From assembly GCF_001704415.2 (NCBI RefSeq), contig NC_030820.1, positions 39,848,036-39,912,035 on the forward strand: a stretch of 64,000 nt of DNA, read 5' to 3'. The notes beneath the pieces were generated by a model that saw nothing but the letters and a program-made list of their open reading frames with translations, made no database searches and was not told where the DNA came from. Shown one piece after another: positions 1-11,514 of the stretch. Position 1 is the first letter of the stretch; each line of letters begins with the position of its first letter. A program made the position numbers and the translations under genes. Source of the DNA: Capra hircus (Eukaryota; Chordata; Mammalia; Artiodactyla; Bovidae).

Positions 1-1058
1 GTATGCAGGTGGGCATGCCCACTCAGTCCTCCAGCTTCCTGCCAGCACTCATCAGAAGCTCAGAAGCCTGCATGGCGTAGCTCCTGGGAATGGCAGTCAG
101 TGACCCATCATGATGGTGTTTCCAGGTTATACAAGGAAACACCCCCAGATCACAGTTGTGGTGTCAGGGACCTGGTGTCCCCTAAATGTGAGTGAGGCCA
201 GGTCTGCTTCTCAGTGACCCCTTCCTGACAGCCATGAGGCCCTGCCCAGGCAGGCCCGTCTGGTGGAAAACAGAATGAGCCCCCAACCTGAGGTCCAGGA
301 AGGATTTAGGGTAGCCTCGTGTCTAGACCTGGTGGAATCGTCATAGCTCTCAGAGATGCTGGCCATGTTGTATTTTACATGTTTATCTTGTGTATTGTCT
401 GTCCTTACCTCTTGAATGTCACTGCTTTAGGGTAGGAGCCTTAGTTGGCTTATTCACCAAGTCAATCTCCAGGACTAGAGCAGAGCCTGGTTCATGAAGG
501 CACTCAAGAAATAATACTGTGGAGTGAATGAACCTGCTTTCCAGGCTTTTCTCACTGCATTTCCACATTTACTTCGAAAAGCTTGTTCTTTTTGCTTCAT
601 ACTGGTGTCCTTTCTGCTTTTTGACTTCCCTAGTTCTTTTGTGTCTTGAGTTTCAAATACAGCTGACATTTTCTGCTTCTTAAACCAGAGAGGGTTTCCC
701 TAGTAACTCAGCTGGTTAGGAAGAGCCCCTGGAGAGGGGATAGGCTCCAGTATTCTTGGGCTTCCTTGGTGGCTCAAACAATAAAGAATCCGCCTGCAAT
801 GCGGGATACCTGGGTTCGACCCCTGGGTTGAGAGGATCCCCTAGAGAAGGGAACGGCTATCCATTCGAATATTCTTGCCTGGAGCATTCCATAGACAGAG
901 GTACCTGGGAGGGTCGCAGAGTCTCACATGACTGAGCGACTTTCACTTTCTTTTCACTTCAGACCAGAGAAGCATTTTCAAAAAGGAGATCATGTTCTAA
1001 ATTTGACTGCCTGTTACTGACCAGTGTAATTTATTCATAAAATATTTCTTTATTATAG
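1..1058 (+). other. KIZ: KIZ intron 1, 3' end
   Basis: Non-coding sequence before the first readable exon. It holds a Bov-tA type SINE near 694-957 and, around 460-530, a short stretch resembling an old MIR or L2 repeat. The last 30 bases form a pyrimidine- and A/T-rich acceptor ending in TATTATAG. I see no exon 1 here: nothing encodes the KIZ N-terminus, so exon 1 must be upstream. Confidence 0.8.
694..957 (+). mobile_element. Bov-tA type SINE, apparently two joined fragments
   Basis: From 758 on the sequence has the tRNA-Glu-like head (GGCTTCCTTGGTGGCTCA, then a B-box-like GGGTTCGACCC) followed by the Bov-A body with TATTCTTGCCTGGA and ACTGAGCGACTTTCACTTTC. The stretch 694-757 is another partial Bov-A-like piece, so this is either a nested or a rearranged copy. 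Ruminant-specific SINE, non-autonomous, mobilised by BovB. Confidence 0.85.
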
Positions 1059-1121
1059 CGAAAAGAAGAGATTGGACCTGGAAAAGGAACTTTATGAATA
1101 TCATCAGTCTGATATATGCAG
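1059..1121 (+). CDS. KIZ: KIZ exon 2 (coding, 63 nt)
   Basis: Encodes the start of the N-terminal coiled-coil region, about human residues 31-51. The first base completes a codon begun in the upstream exon, then follow EKKRLDLEKELYEYHQSDIC and two bases of an Arg codon. Acceptor TTTCTTTATTATAG and donor CAG/GTAAGA are canonical. The exon is symmetric (phase 2-2, 63 nt), so skipping it would keep the frame but remove 21 residues. Compared with human, a few changes are seen (K to E, N to H, T to I), all compatible with a charged helical segment. The match to KIZ is unambiguous although the exon is short, because the next exon continues the human sequence directly. Confidence 0.93.
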
Positions 1122-1149
1122 GTAAGATATGACAGCAGAAAATTTTTAA

Positions 1150-1362
1150 GACCAGTTTGCCTAGCTCAGATGGTAAAGAATCTGCCTGCAGTGCAGGAGA
1201 CTTGGGTTTGATCCCTGGATCAGGAAGATAACATGGAGAAAGAAATGGCAACCCACTCCAGGATTTTTGCCTGGAAAATCCTATGGACAGAGGAGCCTGG
1301 TAGGCTACAGTCCATGGGGTCGCAAAGAGTCGGACATGACTTAGCGAGTAAACAACAATAAA
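1150..1362 (+). mobile_element. Bov-tA SINE
   Basis: tRNA-like head with CTAGCTCAGATGGTAAAGAATCT and GGGTTTGATCCCTGG, then the Bov-A body with GGAGCCTGGTAGGCTACAG and CAAAGAGTCGGACATGACTTAGCGA. Flanked by similar A/T-rich words (AAAATTTTT before, AAAAATTTA after) that may be a decayed target-site duplication. Confidence 0.9.
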
Positions 1363-1730
1363 AATTTAACCCTAACATATGTTACAAATACCATCATTGT
1401 AGTCCTGTTACTATTCCTTATTTCTGATGTGTAAATGTTTCAAGTAAACACTGCAATTGCATATAATAACTATCAAGTGTAAGAATAAATTTGATTAAAA
1501 TAGATTTTAAAAATTACTATATTTTCACTATTTCGTATTTGTGTAATTTCAGGAATCTATTTTGCTTAAATATCTTAAAAATAAGACACATTATAGTCTT
1601 ATCTTTTGGGTCACAATTTAAACATAGTGAATCTGTGAATGACTAAGGCATAATTATTATAGCTGACCTTTTAGCAAAATGGTAGGCAGGGTTATGTGGT
1701 ATCTTATTTTGGAGTTTCCAAACATTTCTT

Positions 1731-2316
1731 TATTTTGGGGGGCTCCAAAATCACTGCATATGGTGACTGCAGCCATGAAATTAAAAGACGCTTGCTCCTT
1801 GGAAGAAAAGCTATGACCAACCTAGACAGTATATTAAAAAGCAGAAACATACTTTGCCAACAAAGGCCCATCTAGGCAAAGCTGTGGTTTTTCCAGTAGT
1901 CATAGATATGGATGTGAGAGTTGGACTGTTAAGAAAGTTGAATGCTGAAGAATTGATGCTTTTGAATTGTGGTGTTGGAAGACTCTTGAGAGTCCCTTGG
2001 ACTGCATGGAGATCCAACCAGTCCATTGTAAAGGAAATCAGTCCTGAATATTCACTGGAAGGACTGATTCTGAAGCTGAAACTCCATTACTTTGGCCACC
2101 TGATGCGAAGAACTGACACATTGGAAAAGACCCTGATGCTGAGAAAGATTGAAGGCAGGAGGAGAAGGGGACAACAGAGGATGAGATGGTTGGGTGGATT
2201 TGATGAACGTGAGTTTGAGTAGGCTCCGGGACTTGGTGATGGACAGGGAGGCCTGGCATGCTGCAGTCCATGGGGTCGCAAAGAGTCGGACAGAACTGAG
2301 TGACTGAGCTGAATTA
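1731..2316 (+). mobile_element. BovB (RTE-type LINE) 3' end fragment
   Basis: 5'-truncated copy carrying the C-terminal end of the BovB ORF2 and its 3' tail. Recognisable coding remnants on the + strand include LLRVPWTAWRSNQS and LEGLILKLKLHYFGHLMRR. The frame is broken, so it is dead. The flanks AAACATTTCTT (1720-1730) and AAACGTTTCTT (2317-2327) look like an 11-bp target-site duplication with one mismatch. Confidence 0.92.
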
Positions 2317-2519
2317 AAACGTTTCTTCACAATTTGAGCAGAGTTACAATCCATTTGTTATTATAAAATATTTTCATAGTACAGTGCATTATTACAGTTT
2401 CTAACAAAAATTTAAAATATCTAAATGAGACCTTTTGGAGCACTTTAAATTTCTAAATTTTTAAAAATGTTTATGAGTTATAGTGTATACTTTAATTCTG
2501 TTTCTGTATGAGCAGGTAG

Positions 2520-2797
2520 GAGAAGGCAATGGCAACCCACTCCAGTACTCTTGCCTGGAAAATCCCATGGACAGAGGATCCTGGTAGGCTGCAAGTCCAT
2601 GGGGTCGCTAAGAGTGGGACACAACTGAGTAACTTCACTTTCACTTTTCACTTTCATGCATTGGAGGAGGAAATGGCAGCCCACTCCAGTGTTCTTGCCT
2701 AGAGAACCCCAGGAATGGTGGAGCCTGGTGGGCTGCCGTCTGTGGGGTCGCATAGAGTCGGGTACAACTGAAGCAATTTAGCAGCACCAGCAGCAGC
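2520..2797 (+). mobile_element. Bov-A2 SINE (dimer)
   Basis: Two Bov-A units in tandem, each beginning GGAGAAGG or GGAGGAGG plus AATGGC and carrying CCCACTCCAGT and a GGGGTCGC motif, ending in a CAG-rich tail. Flanked by ATGAGCAGGTAG (2508-2519) and ATGAACAGGTAG (2798-2809), a 12-bp target-site duplication with one mismatch. Confidence 0.92.
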
Positions 2798-3171
2798 ATG
2801 AACAGGTAGTTTTGAAGCTGTCTGTCCCATAAAAGAATGCTAATGGGCTGTTCACCTGCACAGGGCCATATAGACCCTGCTTTTGACACCACACTTAATT
2901 TTGAGAAAGAAATCCATGTAAATCTTTATGTGTGAATGGTGTAATGTGGTCTTGTATCCATTTCTCAGGAGAGTTATGCCTAGAGGTGATACCTCAGTGA
3001 TGTTGCATTAATTTCCTCTCTAAAGATGCATATACATTCTGTCCTTTAGGCTGCAGCATTTGGGTAAAATATCTAAGAATACACTGTCTCACTAACAGTT
3101 TTGTTAAAGCAAATCCTTAGATTTGTCCAAGTCTAACGCCATTGTTTAAAAATCTGCTTTTACTTTTCTAG

Positions 3172-3325
3172 AGCTAAGCTGAAGTATATAAAGCTAAAGA
3201 AGTACCTGAAGGAAATATGTGAATCAGAAAAGAAGGCTCGTATTCGAAACCAAGAATATTTACAGCAGTTCGAGCGGATCCAAGCTAACATTACCGCAAG
3301 TTTAGAGAAGCTGCAAGAACTGAAG
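3172..3325 (+). CDS. KIZ: KIZ exon 3 (coding, 154 nt)
   Basis: Continues the N-terminal coiled coil, about human residues 52-105. It completes the split Arg codon and then reads AKLKYIKLKKYLKEICESEK, followed by KARIRNQEYLQQFERIQAN and ITASLEKLQELK. The acceptor is TACTTTTCTAG. The donor AAG/GTGGTG is weaker than consensus but lies exactly where the human junction (LK, then LEYETQ) predicts. Heptad-like spacing of Leu and Ile with many Lys and Glu residues supports a coiled coil, the region linked to centrosome targeting. Between QFERIQA and EKLQ this copy is about three residues shorter than human, so the linker is variable. Phase 2-0. Confidence 0.95.
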
Positions 3326-3588
3326 GTGGTGTTTTGTACTGTTTTTTGTTTATGTTTTTGTTTTCTTGTCCTTTTTTGCTAAGATTGGGAATGGCGAGAA
3401 TAAGTTTCAGATCTGTGACAGTCACTAATGTTAGGTGGTTTATCCAGAAGATTAACTGTCAGTTTTTTTCCAGGAGTTAGTTACCATATGGCCACATTTT
3501 GATCAGACAAGTTGAAATTGCATGTTCTCAGATTTCTGCTTTAGTTGAGTTACTGGAATGTCTGTGCTTTGTTATATTATACAAGTGG

Positions 3589-3876
3589 TTAACTTAAACA
3601 GGCATGGCCACTAGCCATACCTGGCCCCTCACCTGGTACCTGGTATTTCTTGGCATCATCAGGATATCTTGCAAAGACTGGCTTCTTCTTCAGAGGGTTC
3701 TTTTTCTCTGGCGTGGGTCCCTCTGTTCTGGGCAGGCCAGGTGTCAGGAGGAAACTGAGAGGGAGAACTGGTCCAAGGAGTTGGTCCTCATGCCCATCAA
3801 CTCTGAGAATCAGAATAGCTTCCCCTTCCCTGCCATCTCTCACCCTGGCTCCCCACTCCCTTAGACTGCTTGACAA
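3589..3876 (-). other. Unidentified antisense open reading frame, 95 codons
   Basis: An open frame on the minus strand that includes the basic stretch PEKKNPLKKKPVFARYPDDA. I do not recognise the family. The local GC content is higher than in the surrounding intron and the other strand is also open, so this could be chance, a decayed retrocopy or an exon of an antisense transcript. There is no clear start context or poly(A) signal. Confidence 0.2.
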
Positions 3877-4080
3877 ACTGTGCCAAGTATGGAGGACGAG
3901 GCCTCATTTCTCACTATTTGTGCTGCTCAGGGCTTTTACCTGACTTAACCCACCTGCTCACCAGTTACAGGAGAAGTTGGCTTCAGCACTCCTTTTTTTC
4001 CCTCTTGAACTTTCCCACCAGCCTTGTATTATAGAAGTTTTAAGTATACAGGAAAAGAATTATTGTAATAAACATTCATG

Positions 4081-4425
4081 CTATGGTCTGAACGTTTGTA
4101 TCACCCTGCCCAAATTCATATGTTGAAATCCTAACCCCACAAAAGTGTATTATTAGTGGGTGGGGCCTTTGAGAGGTGCTTAAGTCACAAGAGTGGGACT
4201 CTCATGAATGGGATTAGTGCCTCATAGCAGAGGCTCCAGGGCACTCCTGGCCCCTTCCACCTGAGGACACAGTGAGAAGATGGTAGCTCTGAACCAGGAT
4301 GGGGGCTCTCTCCAGAAGGCCACCTTGATCTTGGCTTCCAGCCTCCACAACTCATAAACAATTCCTGAGCCGCCCAACCAGCACTGTTTTATTATAGCAG
4401 CCTAAATGAACTGACATCTTGTGAT
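4081..4425 (+). mobile_element. Ancient MaLR-type LTR (MST/MLT1-like)
   Basis: Shows the order of words known from mammalian MaLR LTRs: ATTCATATGTTGAAATCCTAA, then GTGGGGCCTTTGAGAGGTG, then CTCATGAATGGGATTAGTGCC, then GACACAGTGAGAAG, ending TTTTATTATAGCAGCCTAAA. It is diverged and non-coding. The family name is given from memory; the subfamily is not resolved. Confidence 0.65.
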
Positions 4426-5841
4426 CTATCCAGTTATAAATATAAATATTTACAACAGTTATAAATATTTTGCTATGTTTGCTTGGCCTGTGTCTGTGTA
4501 TTTATTCCTGAGCCATTGAAAGTAAGCTGCAGAAACCATGACATTTCTCCCCTAAATACTTAAGTGTGGATTCTCCAGAAACAAGGACAGTCTCCTCCAT
4601 AATCATACCATTATCACATCTAAGAAGATTACTAATGATTCTATAATATTTAATATTCAGTTGATATTTTAGTTTCTGCAGGTCCCTTCAAAAGTCTGTT
4701 TTTCCAGACCAGGAGCCAACCAGGGTTCACATGTTATATTTGTTATTGTGTTCTTTTTTAATCTGTTAATCTGATTTGGTCTCCTACCACTCTTCCTTTT
4801 TTTTTTTCCAAATGATACTGCCTTTTTGAAGAAGGCAGGCCAGTTGTTTGTAGGATGACTTACATTCTGAATTTGACTTGTTATTTTTTTGGGGTGTCAT
4901 TTAACTTGTGTAGTGTTCCCTGTATTTCTTGTGAGCTAGAAATTCAGCCTAGACTAGCACCTCCCAGTAGAGTTTTGTGGCGATGGGAACCTTCTCTCTA
5001 TAGATGCTGTCTGATACAGTTGCCACTAGCCATACGTGGTGTTGAGCACTTAAAATGTAGCTTGGGACACTGAGGACTGAGTTTTGGTGTTAGTTAAATT
5101 TAAATAGTCATGGCTGAAGTTATATACACCCTGATGTATCCGGTCAGGAGGTACATGAGCTCTGATGCCAGGTGGTCCTGCTTGAACGAGGCTGAGTTTG
5201 ATGTCTTGGTTAATACGGCAGTCTCTAGGTCTCTCTATCGTAAGGTACCTTTCTCTGCTTTGACAATTAGTAAATAATCTGCAGAGTGGTGGCTTGGCAT
5301 CTTGGGAATACCTTGTTCCTCAGCAGCCTTTTGCCTAGTGGTTTTAGGATCCATTAATGACGCGTGAATCAGTTATAGTGGAAATTGTGAAATGTTTCTA
5401 ATTTGATCTTATCTTCTATCAATACCTTTGTTAGCTGGCATTTCATGAAGAAGACCTTTCTTTCCTCCTTCTCCCTCCCACAATTCACTGTGGGCTTGTG
5501 AATTTTTATTTCATCATTACATTATCAGTTACTATAATTATTCTTTTGCTCTTCACATTTTCCTGTCCTTTTGACAGGATGTTCCAGGTTTACCTTCTGC
5601 TTCCCTGCCTCAGACCTGGAATTAGGCTCTTACGTGAGGAACTGTGAGTACAGCTCACAGTGCAGCTCTGTACCAGTGTGAGTGCAGAGGGGTGCTTAGA
5701 AACCAAGATTTGCAGGCTGGCTGTGCTTAGCTAATAGTCTTAACTACAGCCCTTCAGGTTTTCCCCTCTCAGTATTCAGGTAGAGTGCTTAAGGCTCAGT
5801 TTATGAATGTAAACCAGAGAATCAGTGGTGCTGTGAAGGCA

Positions 5842-5900
5842 TGCCCCCCCTCCCCTTCCTGCCCCCTTCATCCTCCCCCTCCACCCCCACTCCCCACCTT
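5842..5900 (+). repeat. C-rich pyrimidine tract
   Basis: About 60 bases almost entirely C and T, with runs of six to eight C. Low-complexity sequence; no coding meaning seen. Confidence 0.7.
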
Positions 5901-7802
5901 GGCAGCTTGTCATTAGCATTTTTCCTCAGGTGTCCTTTGGTCTTGTCTGTTTGGCTCTTCTCTGAAGCTGATCCTGAGACAGGGTCTGGCTGTTAGTGGC
6001 TTGCATGGGAAGTGCAAGGATGCTGCAGCTGGGTAGCTGAGACAAGGAAGGACGGGTGACCAAAGCAGGGTGTTAAGTCAGCTCCAGTCGGCACATGGAG
6101 ATTAATCCCACAGGGATGCTCCACTGAGTGGTTCAGAGCATTTGGGAGATGCATCTCCTGGCTGCTAAGCATCACTGGTTAAGAGCTGATGGGGGAGAGG
6201 TACAGAGGGTGAGGTTTCATTACCTATGTGCTCCTGTGGGCAGAACAGCTTCCCCAGGGGCTGAGGAGCCTTCAGCACAGAGACAGGGGCGCTGGAACCT
6301 AGGATCATCCAGAAAGCTTCCAGAGTCGTATAAGGAGCATTGCCAGCCTCCACTTTAGCCTCCTGCATTCAAGTGCCAGGCACGGGGCTGGCATGACAGG
6401 GCTCAGGGAAGGTCCCCAGGGTCGGGGAGCGAGTCCCTATCTGGTCCTGTGTCTCCTCCCCCTGAAATCCTTGAGTATAAGAAAACATTTGTAAGCCATA
6501 GGAAGAAAGAGTTTTTGCTTAAAACTTATTATTTAATAAACCTCTTTATTTTGGGGTGTTTATTTGGTAAACCACCCCTCATCTCTTTTTAAAGATATTT
6601 TCTCTTGGCATTTGTAGAGGATGCCTGCTGAAAGCTCTTGGGCTTAAAAATTAAATATCTGTTGAGTTCAAAAGAGTAGATACAGAACAGAGAGAAGTAA
6701 ATTGTATTTTCTTAATTGCCTTCTTTATCTTTTCTTGGCTTATTTTGTCATTTTTACTGGCCTTATTAAACTTTGATTTAATTAGGTATCTCTTAATATC
6801 ATTACTGCCATCTATTGTGTTAATAGCACTGTGATAGAGAAAAAAGAAGTCCCTGCTTAACTGTTACTAAAAAATGGGCCATCATATAATACATTTTAAG
6901 ATATTTTGAGGGAGACAAGTCAGTTTTGGTTATTATTGTCTGTTCACTTTTTGAGTGTCAAAACAAAAACTTGGGCCCATTTTGTATTTAGACTGAGAAC
7001 TGAGAAAACAGTTTTCCAATTTTATTATCTCATAGGTGTGTTTCTAATTGCAGAGCATCACTGCCTCATTTGGAAAATGTTCTATGATGGAAAATTATCT
7101 GTGATGACCACAGTCAAGGGCTTTTTAAGGCTTTAATTACTAACATATGAATCAAAGTGCTTTTTATGCCTTGCTTTTAAGGAAAAGTCACTTCATAATG
7201 GAGTCGCGTTCATCAGTTAGAGCGTGATAGTGACACTGACATCTTTAAGTTATTAGGGCCAGAGCAAACCTGATGCCTACAGTGCTGATCGCAAATGTCC
7301 ACAGGGCATGTGTATCCCTAAGAAACGGCATGTGTTTCCAGTTGATGGTCTAGCAAATAATATACTCAGTGGCTGTGACGAATAGGACCAGGATACTATG
7401 TAGATATCGTTCAGATAAGAAATCAGTAGGATTGCTTTCTTTTCCCTTTTTAAGGACAGAACTTTTCAGAGAACAGCATCTAATGTGTTACTTTCATGAT
7501 AAAATAACTGGATTTTCATGATAGCTTAATATCATCAAGGTTTTATTTCCTGAATTGATGAAAGGCTAAGTAAAACTTCCATCAATGTTATTTTATTTAA
7601 AATATATAACATTTTACAGAATTGAGCTCTTGGTATGTGTTGTTTGTGAAATTGTGTGGTTTCTAAGATAAGCTGAATTTCTCAGCTATATCAGCTTCTA
7701 CTGTCTCTTTACTGTTCCTTTTATGTTGTAAAGACCGAAAAATACAGACAGGTGTTGGTTGTAATAATATCCTCCACAAAATCAAACTTTGTTTATTTTT
7801 AG

Positions 7803-7895
7803 GTTGAATTTGAGACTCAAATTAAGAAGATGCAGTTACTCTCAAAAGATAGCCTGGGGAAAAAAGGTGAACTGAAAGATGAAAACAAAGAAAAG
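7803..7895 (+). CDS. KIZ: KIZ exon 4 (coding, 93 nt)
   Basis: Encodes 31 residues, about human 106-135, the end of the N-terminal coiled-coil region: VEFETQIKKMQLLSKDSLGK followed by KGELKDENKEK. Acceptor TTTATTTTTAG and donor AAG/GTAGTA are both standard enough. The exon is phase 0-0 and a multiple of three, so it can be skipped without a frameshift. It is one residue longer than the human counterpart as I recall it (MQLLSKD against MLCSKD). The charged, helix-forming composition fits the preceding exon. Confidence 0.95.
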
Positions 7896-9662
7896 GTAGT
7901 AAGTTAAAATGATAAACTTTCTGTTAACAGAGGATTTTTGGAGTGTTCATGTTTTAAGATTGTTTTAAATAAGATCATCTTATTACAGAGATCTTTTTGA
8001 TTACACTCTATGATTATTTAAAGATATTTGCTTATAGAGTATTGCTTTAGTGTATAATTCAATTAAACTTGCTGAAAGGCAGTCACTGTGGCTGCAAAAG
8101 AGATAGATCCCAAAGAAAACCTCACTGTTGTTAGCAGATGAAATTGTGTTTTTATAATGCTTTGTAGCTGCTTTTTTCTTCATTCCAGAAATATTTTAAA
8201 TGAGCGGTAAACAAAATGGGCGTTTTGCTGCTTTTCTTTGTATACATAATTTTGTACATTTTAACCTTTTCATAGATAAAGTGGAAAGGATTGCATATCT
8301 CAGCAGCAGACAAAAAAGAACGGCAAGGAATACTTTAAATAAATTCTGCTATGTATCTGCCGTAATTCAGGCTTCTAATCCTCCTCCCTATCTCCATATA
8401 AATGATTCTGTTCAAGACCATAGATGTTTTCTTCACTAAAAGCAGTAAAGCTCTTTTAGATGAAATGTCTAAAAACATCTTGTAATAACTTGGAGCATGC
8501 TGGCAAGAGTAGTCACTTGTGACTATGTGTGAAACCCCCTCAGCAAGTCGATATTGTAATAAGCAAAACCGGGAGCATCACTCCATTATTCAGAGAAGCC
8601 AACAGCGTGCTTGCTCCTTAGGCTGCAGCATTCATTAAGAAAAGCTTCCTGGACTGAAAGCTGGAAACAGATGATAACGGGATATGATTTTCATATTTAA
8701 TGCTTTCCTTGGAAGAGTATGTGTGCTACAGATTGATAGAAGAATCAACTGCTACTTTACTAAAAGACTTTCAGGTTTGCCCTATAGCTACCGATGGAAT
8801 CATTCAGCCAAGAAATTAACTTTTTCTCCTTTTACCTGCTTTATATATCTGCTAAGCAGGCTGCCTGGCTGCCAGTAAATGTTATTATGCAGTTAACTGT
8901 TTGGTATTTAAGACTCTTATCAGAAAAGAAACAGAGGCCACACTATTTTGTTTTTATAGTAGGAGCAAGGTTTTAGTTTTTCTTTTTTTCCTGTGCATTA
9001 GCAGGCATTAATCTGAGTTTATAGAAAGTTTTAGTTTTCTTTCCCAAAGATTAAAAAGTTAAAAAACCTAGAATTTAGAGCATTCTTTAAGCTGTAGGAT
9101 ATAAAACACCAAGCCCCAGCAACCTTGACCTATATGAAAAGGCCTTTAATGTTAAATGACTTTTCTGCTATTAGATGTACACCAAATGTGCTGTGATGTG
9201 ATAGACTTCTGAGCCATTCAGGCAGTCTTTCTGTTTGACATTTGGTCATGAAATAATTGACATGTTTTTAAATCTATAATCCAGTTTGTTCTTTCTGTGC
9301 TGTTCCTGATAGTCACATTGTTAGTATGGCAGTGTCAGTGGTACTTAAGTAAAACGGAAGATTTTTTTTTCTATTGGTACTACTGATTCCTTACCTTACA
9401 TATAGTTATACAGTTTCCTTTTCAGTCATATTTATTAGGGCAAGAGACATATAGCGGCCAACCCCCTAACATGTTACACAGAATAATTAGAAGTGTTTCA
9501 TTTTTACTGAAAAGTGTTATCTCCTTAAAAGCTTTGACTGTTGGCAGTATGTAAGAATCAATTAGGTAACACTTTGAGACATTTATAAGTTTCCTTTTTC
9601 AATTTCCCATTGCTGTTCCATCAATAAAAAGATAAAGACATTACAGCAAAATCCCAAAGTAG

Positions 9663-9910
9663 TTCAGTCAGTTCAGTTCAGTTCAGTCTCTCAGTCATGT
9701 CTGACTCTTTGGAATGCCATGGACTACAACACGCCAGACTTCCCTGTCCATCACCAGCTCCTGGAGCTTACTCAAACTCATGTCCATTGAGTCAGTGATG
9801 CCATCCAAACATATCATCCTCTTTTGTCCCCTTCTCCTGCTGTCAGTCTTTCCCAGCATCAAGGTCTTTTCCAATGAGTCACTTCTTCACATCAGGTAGC
9901 CAAAGTATTA
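9663..9910 (-). mobile_element. BovB 3' end fragment, antisense
   Basis: Reverse complement of the BovB 3' end: it begins with TTCAGTCAGTTCAGTTCAG, the element's terminal repeats, and runs through CTTCCCTGTCCATCACCAGC and TTTCCCAGCATCAAGGTC to CATCAGGTAGCCAAAGTATT. 5'-truncated, no intact coding. Confidence 0.92.
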
Positions 9911-10449
9911 GAATTAATTAACAGGAAAGACAAAGTTCAGGTCCCAGTTTGAATTCTCACAAATTTTGCTATCATATAGTCATCCTGCTGTATTATACAT
10001 TGTCATTTTTTACTTTGGGGTAGACTCTAATACCGTTGGTCTCTAGGCATGTTCTTCTCCTTGCCCAGTTTTATTATGTATCAGCAGTGACTAGGACATG
10101 TACCTAAAAACACATCAAAACATATGTACCCAGGAGAGGTGGAGATGGCATTTGTGAATGAGAGCATAAACTTTGAGGTGGGGTTTCTGAAGTTTCTAAA
10201 CTGCTACACTATAAAATATATGCCCCTAAAAGCAGAAGTGAACTGGGTACTTCACAGAAAATTATGCCACACCAGGGCTGAAGAATGTAAGGGATGAGAG
10301 AATTTCATCACAGGGCTATAAGCTGGTTGAAAAATTCCACTCCCACTGTTGGAAACTTCCCTGCCAGGGTCACATGGAAAATGGCTGTGCAGGTTGTTAT
10401 TTCTGCTTCTAATCCTAATAGTAAGAACAGGGAACAGTCACTGCACATC

Positions 10450-10635
10450 TGTTTTGTCAAGGCCTTCAGTAAGCAGTTTATATTCATCAACTCATTTAAT
10501 CCTGTTGACAGTTCTGGAAGTAGATACTGTTGTTACCCTCATTTTAGAGGAAGGCTCAGAGAAGTTGGTTGACTTGCCAAAGACTGCACTGCTTGCAGGA
10601 GCCCAAGTTCAAACTCAGACCATGTCCATCTTATT
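10450..10635 (+). mobile_element. MIR-type SINE
   Basis: Diverged match to the MIR core: CATCAACTCATTTAATCCT, then ACTGTTGTTACCCTCATTTTAGAGGAAG, then CTCAGAGAAGTTGGTTGACTTGCC. Ancient mammalian SINE, inactive. Confidence 0.75.
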
Positions 10636-11514
10636 AGTTATCTTGCTGCCACTGCCTTCTAAGGTAGTCTGGGTGAAATGCTCTTCAAAAGTTAGGAGAA
10701 ATCCCTGGTCGAATAAAAGCAGACTCATCTTATGGTGCAAAATAGTTCAGTTATCCATTTAGATGCATTTTCACCTAAGCATAGGGGAGACTGAGATGGT
10801 CTCCCTTGCTGCTGGACTAGTCCAGTTGAATCAGGTGAGATGGGATTCTGTACTGGTTGAAGTGGAGTGAGAAATTAGACATACACTTCAGATTTCATTA
10901 TGAGGAATTCTTGTGTTATTGTGTAACCCAATTTGAGTTTAACTCACTTTGAGTGTTGTGGCATGACAGATGGGCAATGGAGTCCTTGTATCTGGGTTTG
11001 AATCCTGTGACCAAGAGCAAATTGTCTGCCCTTGCTAAGTCTTCCTGGAGTGGATATAACAAAAATGGTTGTTTCAAGGGTTTAAAAAGTAACCAATAAA
11101 AGTTAGCTTGACACCTGGTAAGTGCTTGGCACATGTCCACTGATTCTTCTGTCACTGTAGTCAGCCATCTTCCTGCTCCCCTGGGGTGGCCGTACTGAGG
11201 AGTCCTGACGTCACACCACTTACCTGTGGTAGTGAGGCCAGAGGTACCTACCAATTAGGAAATGAAAAGGAAAGCCACCTGGTGGTAACAACACGTATTA
11301 GATGATTTTAGCGTCATGACAGTACCAAAAAACTTAAAAGATGTACCTTTGAAGCCTGAATTTAATGGACCCATTTTGAAATTTTAATAGTTCCGACTTC
11401 CGTTGGATTTAGTGGCCAGAAACGTCTCCTTTTGGCTACAGTTGTGAAAATTTGGTTGAGTCTCTCATCTACCCCAGTGGCAAAATGAAAAGTTAAAAAT
11501 CACATTGTTATGGA

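Larger units (their letters stand above)
1122..3171 (+). other. KIZ: KIZ intron 2
   Basis: About 2.05 kb, more than half of it transposed sequence: a Bov-tA SINE (about 1150-1362), a BovB 3' end (1731-2316) and a Bov-A2 dimer (2520-2797). The remaining stretches, about 1363-1719, 2328-2507 and 2810-3160, are A/T-rich with no coding signal. The intron ends in TTTTACTTTTCTAG. Confidence 0.85.
3326..7802 (+). other. KIZ: KIZ intron 3
   Basis: 4.5 kb. It contains a MaLR-type LTR fragment (about 4081-4425) and an unidentified antisense open frame (3589-3876). A C-rich pyrimidine tract lies at about 5842-5900, and the rest is A/T-rich single-copy-looking sequence. From about 4440 to 5840 and from 5990 to 7790 I see no gene, RNA or young repeat. 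The intron ends in TTTGTTTATTTTTAG. Confidence 0.8.

Noticed and set aside
758..840. tRNA-like box A/box B sequence
   Set aside because: It is the head of a Bov-tA SINE, repeated in both orientations through the window; it is not a functional tRNA gene.
1..1058. KIZ exon 1 or promoter
   Set aside because: No sequence encoding the KIZ N-terminus and no CpG island is seen; the first exon must lie upstream of the window.
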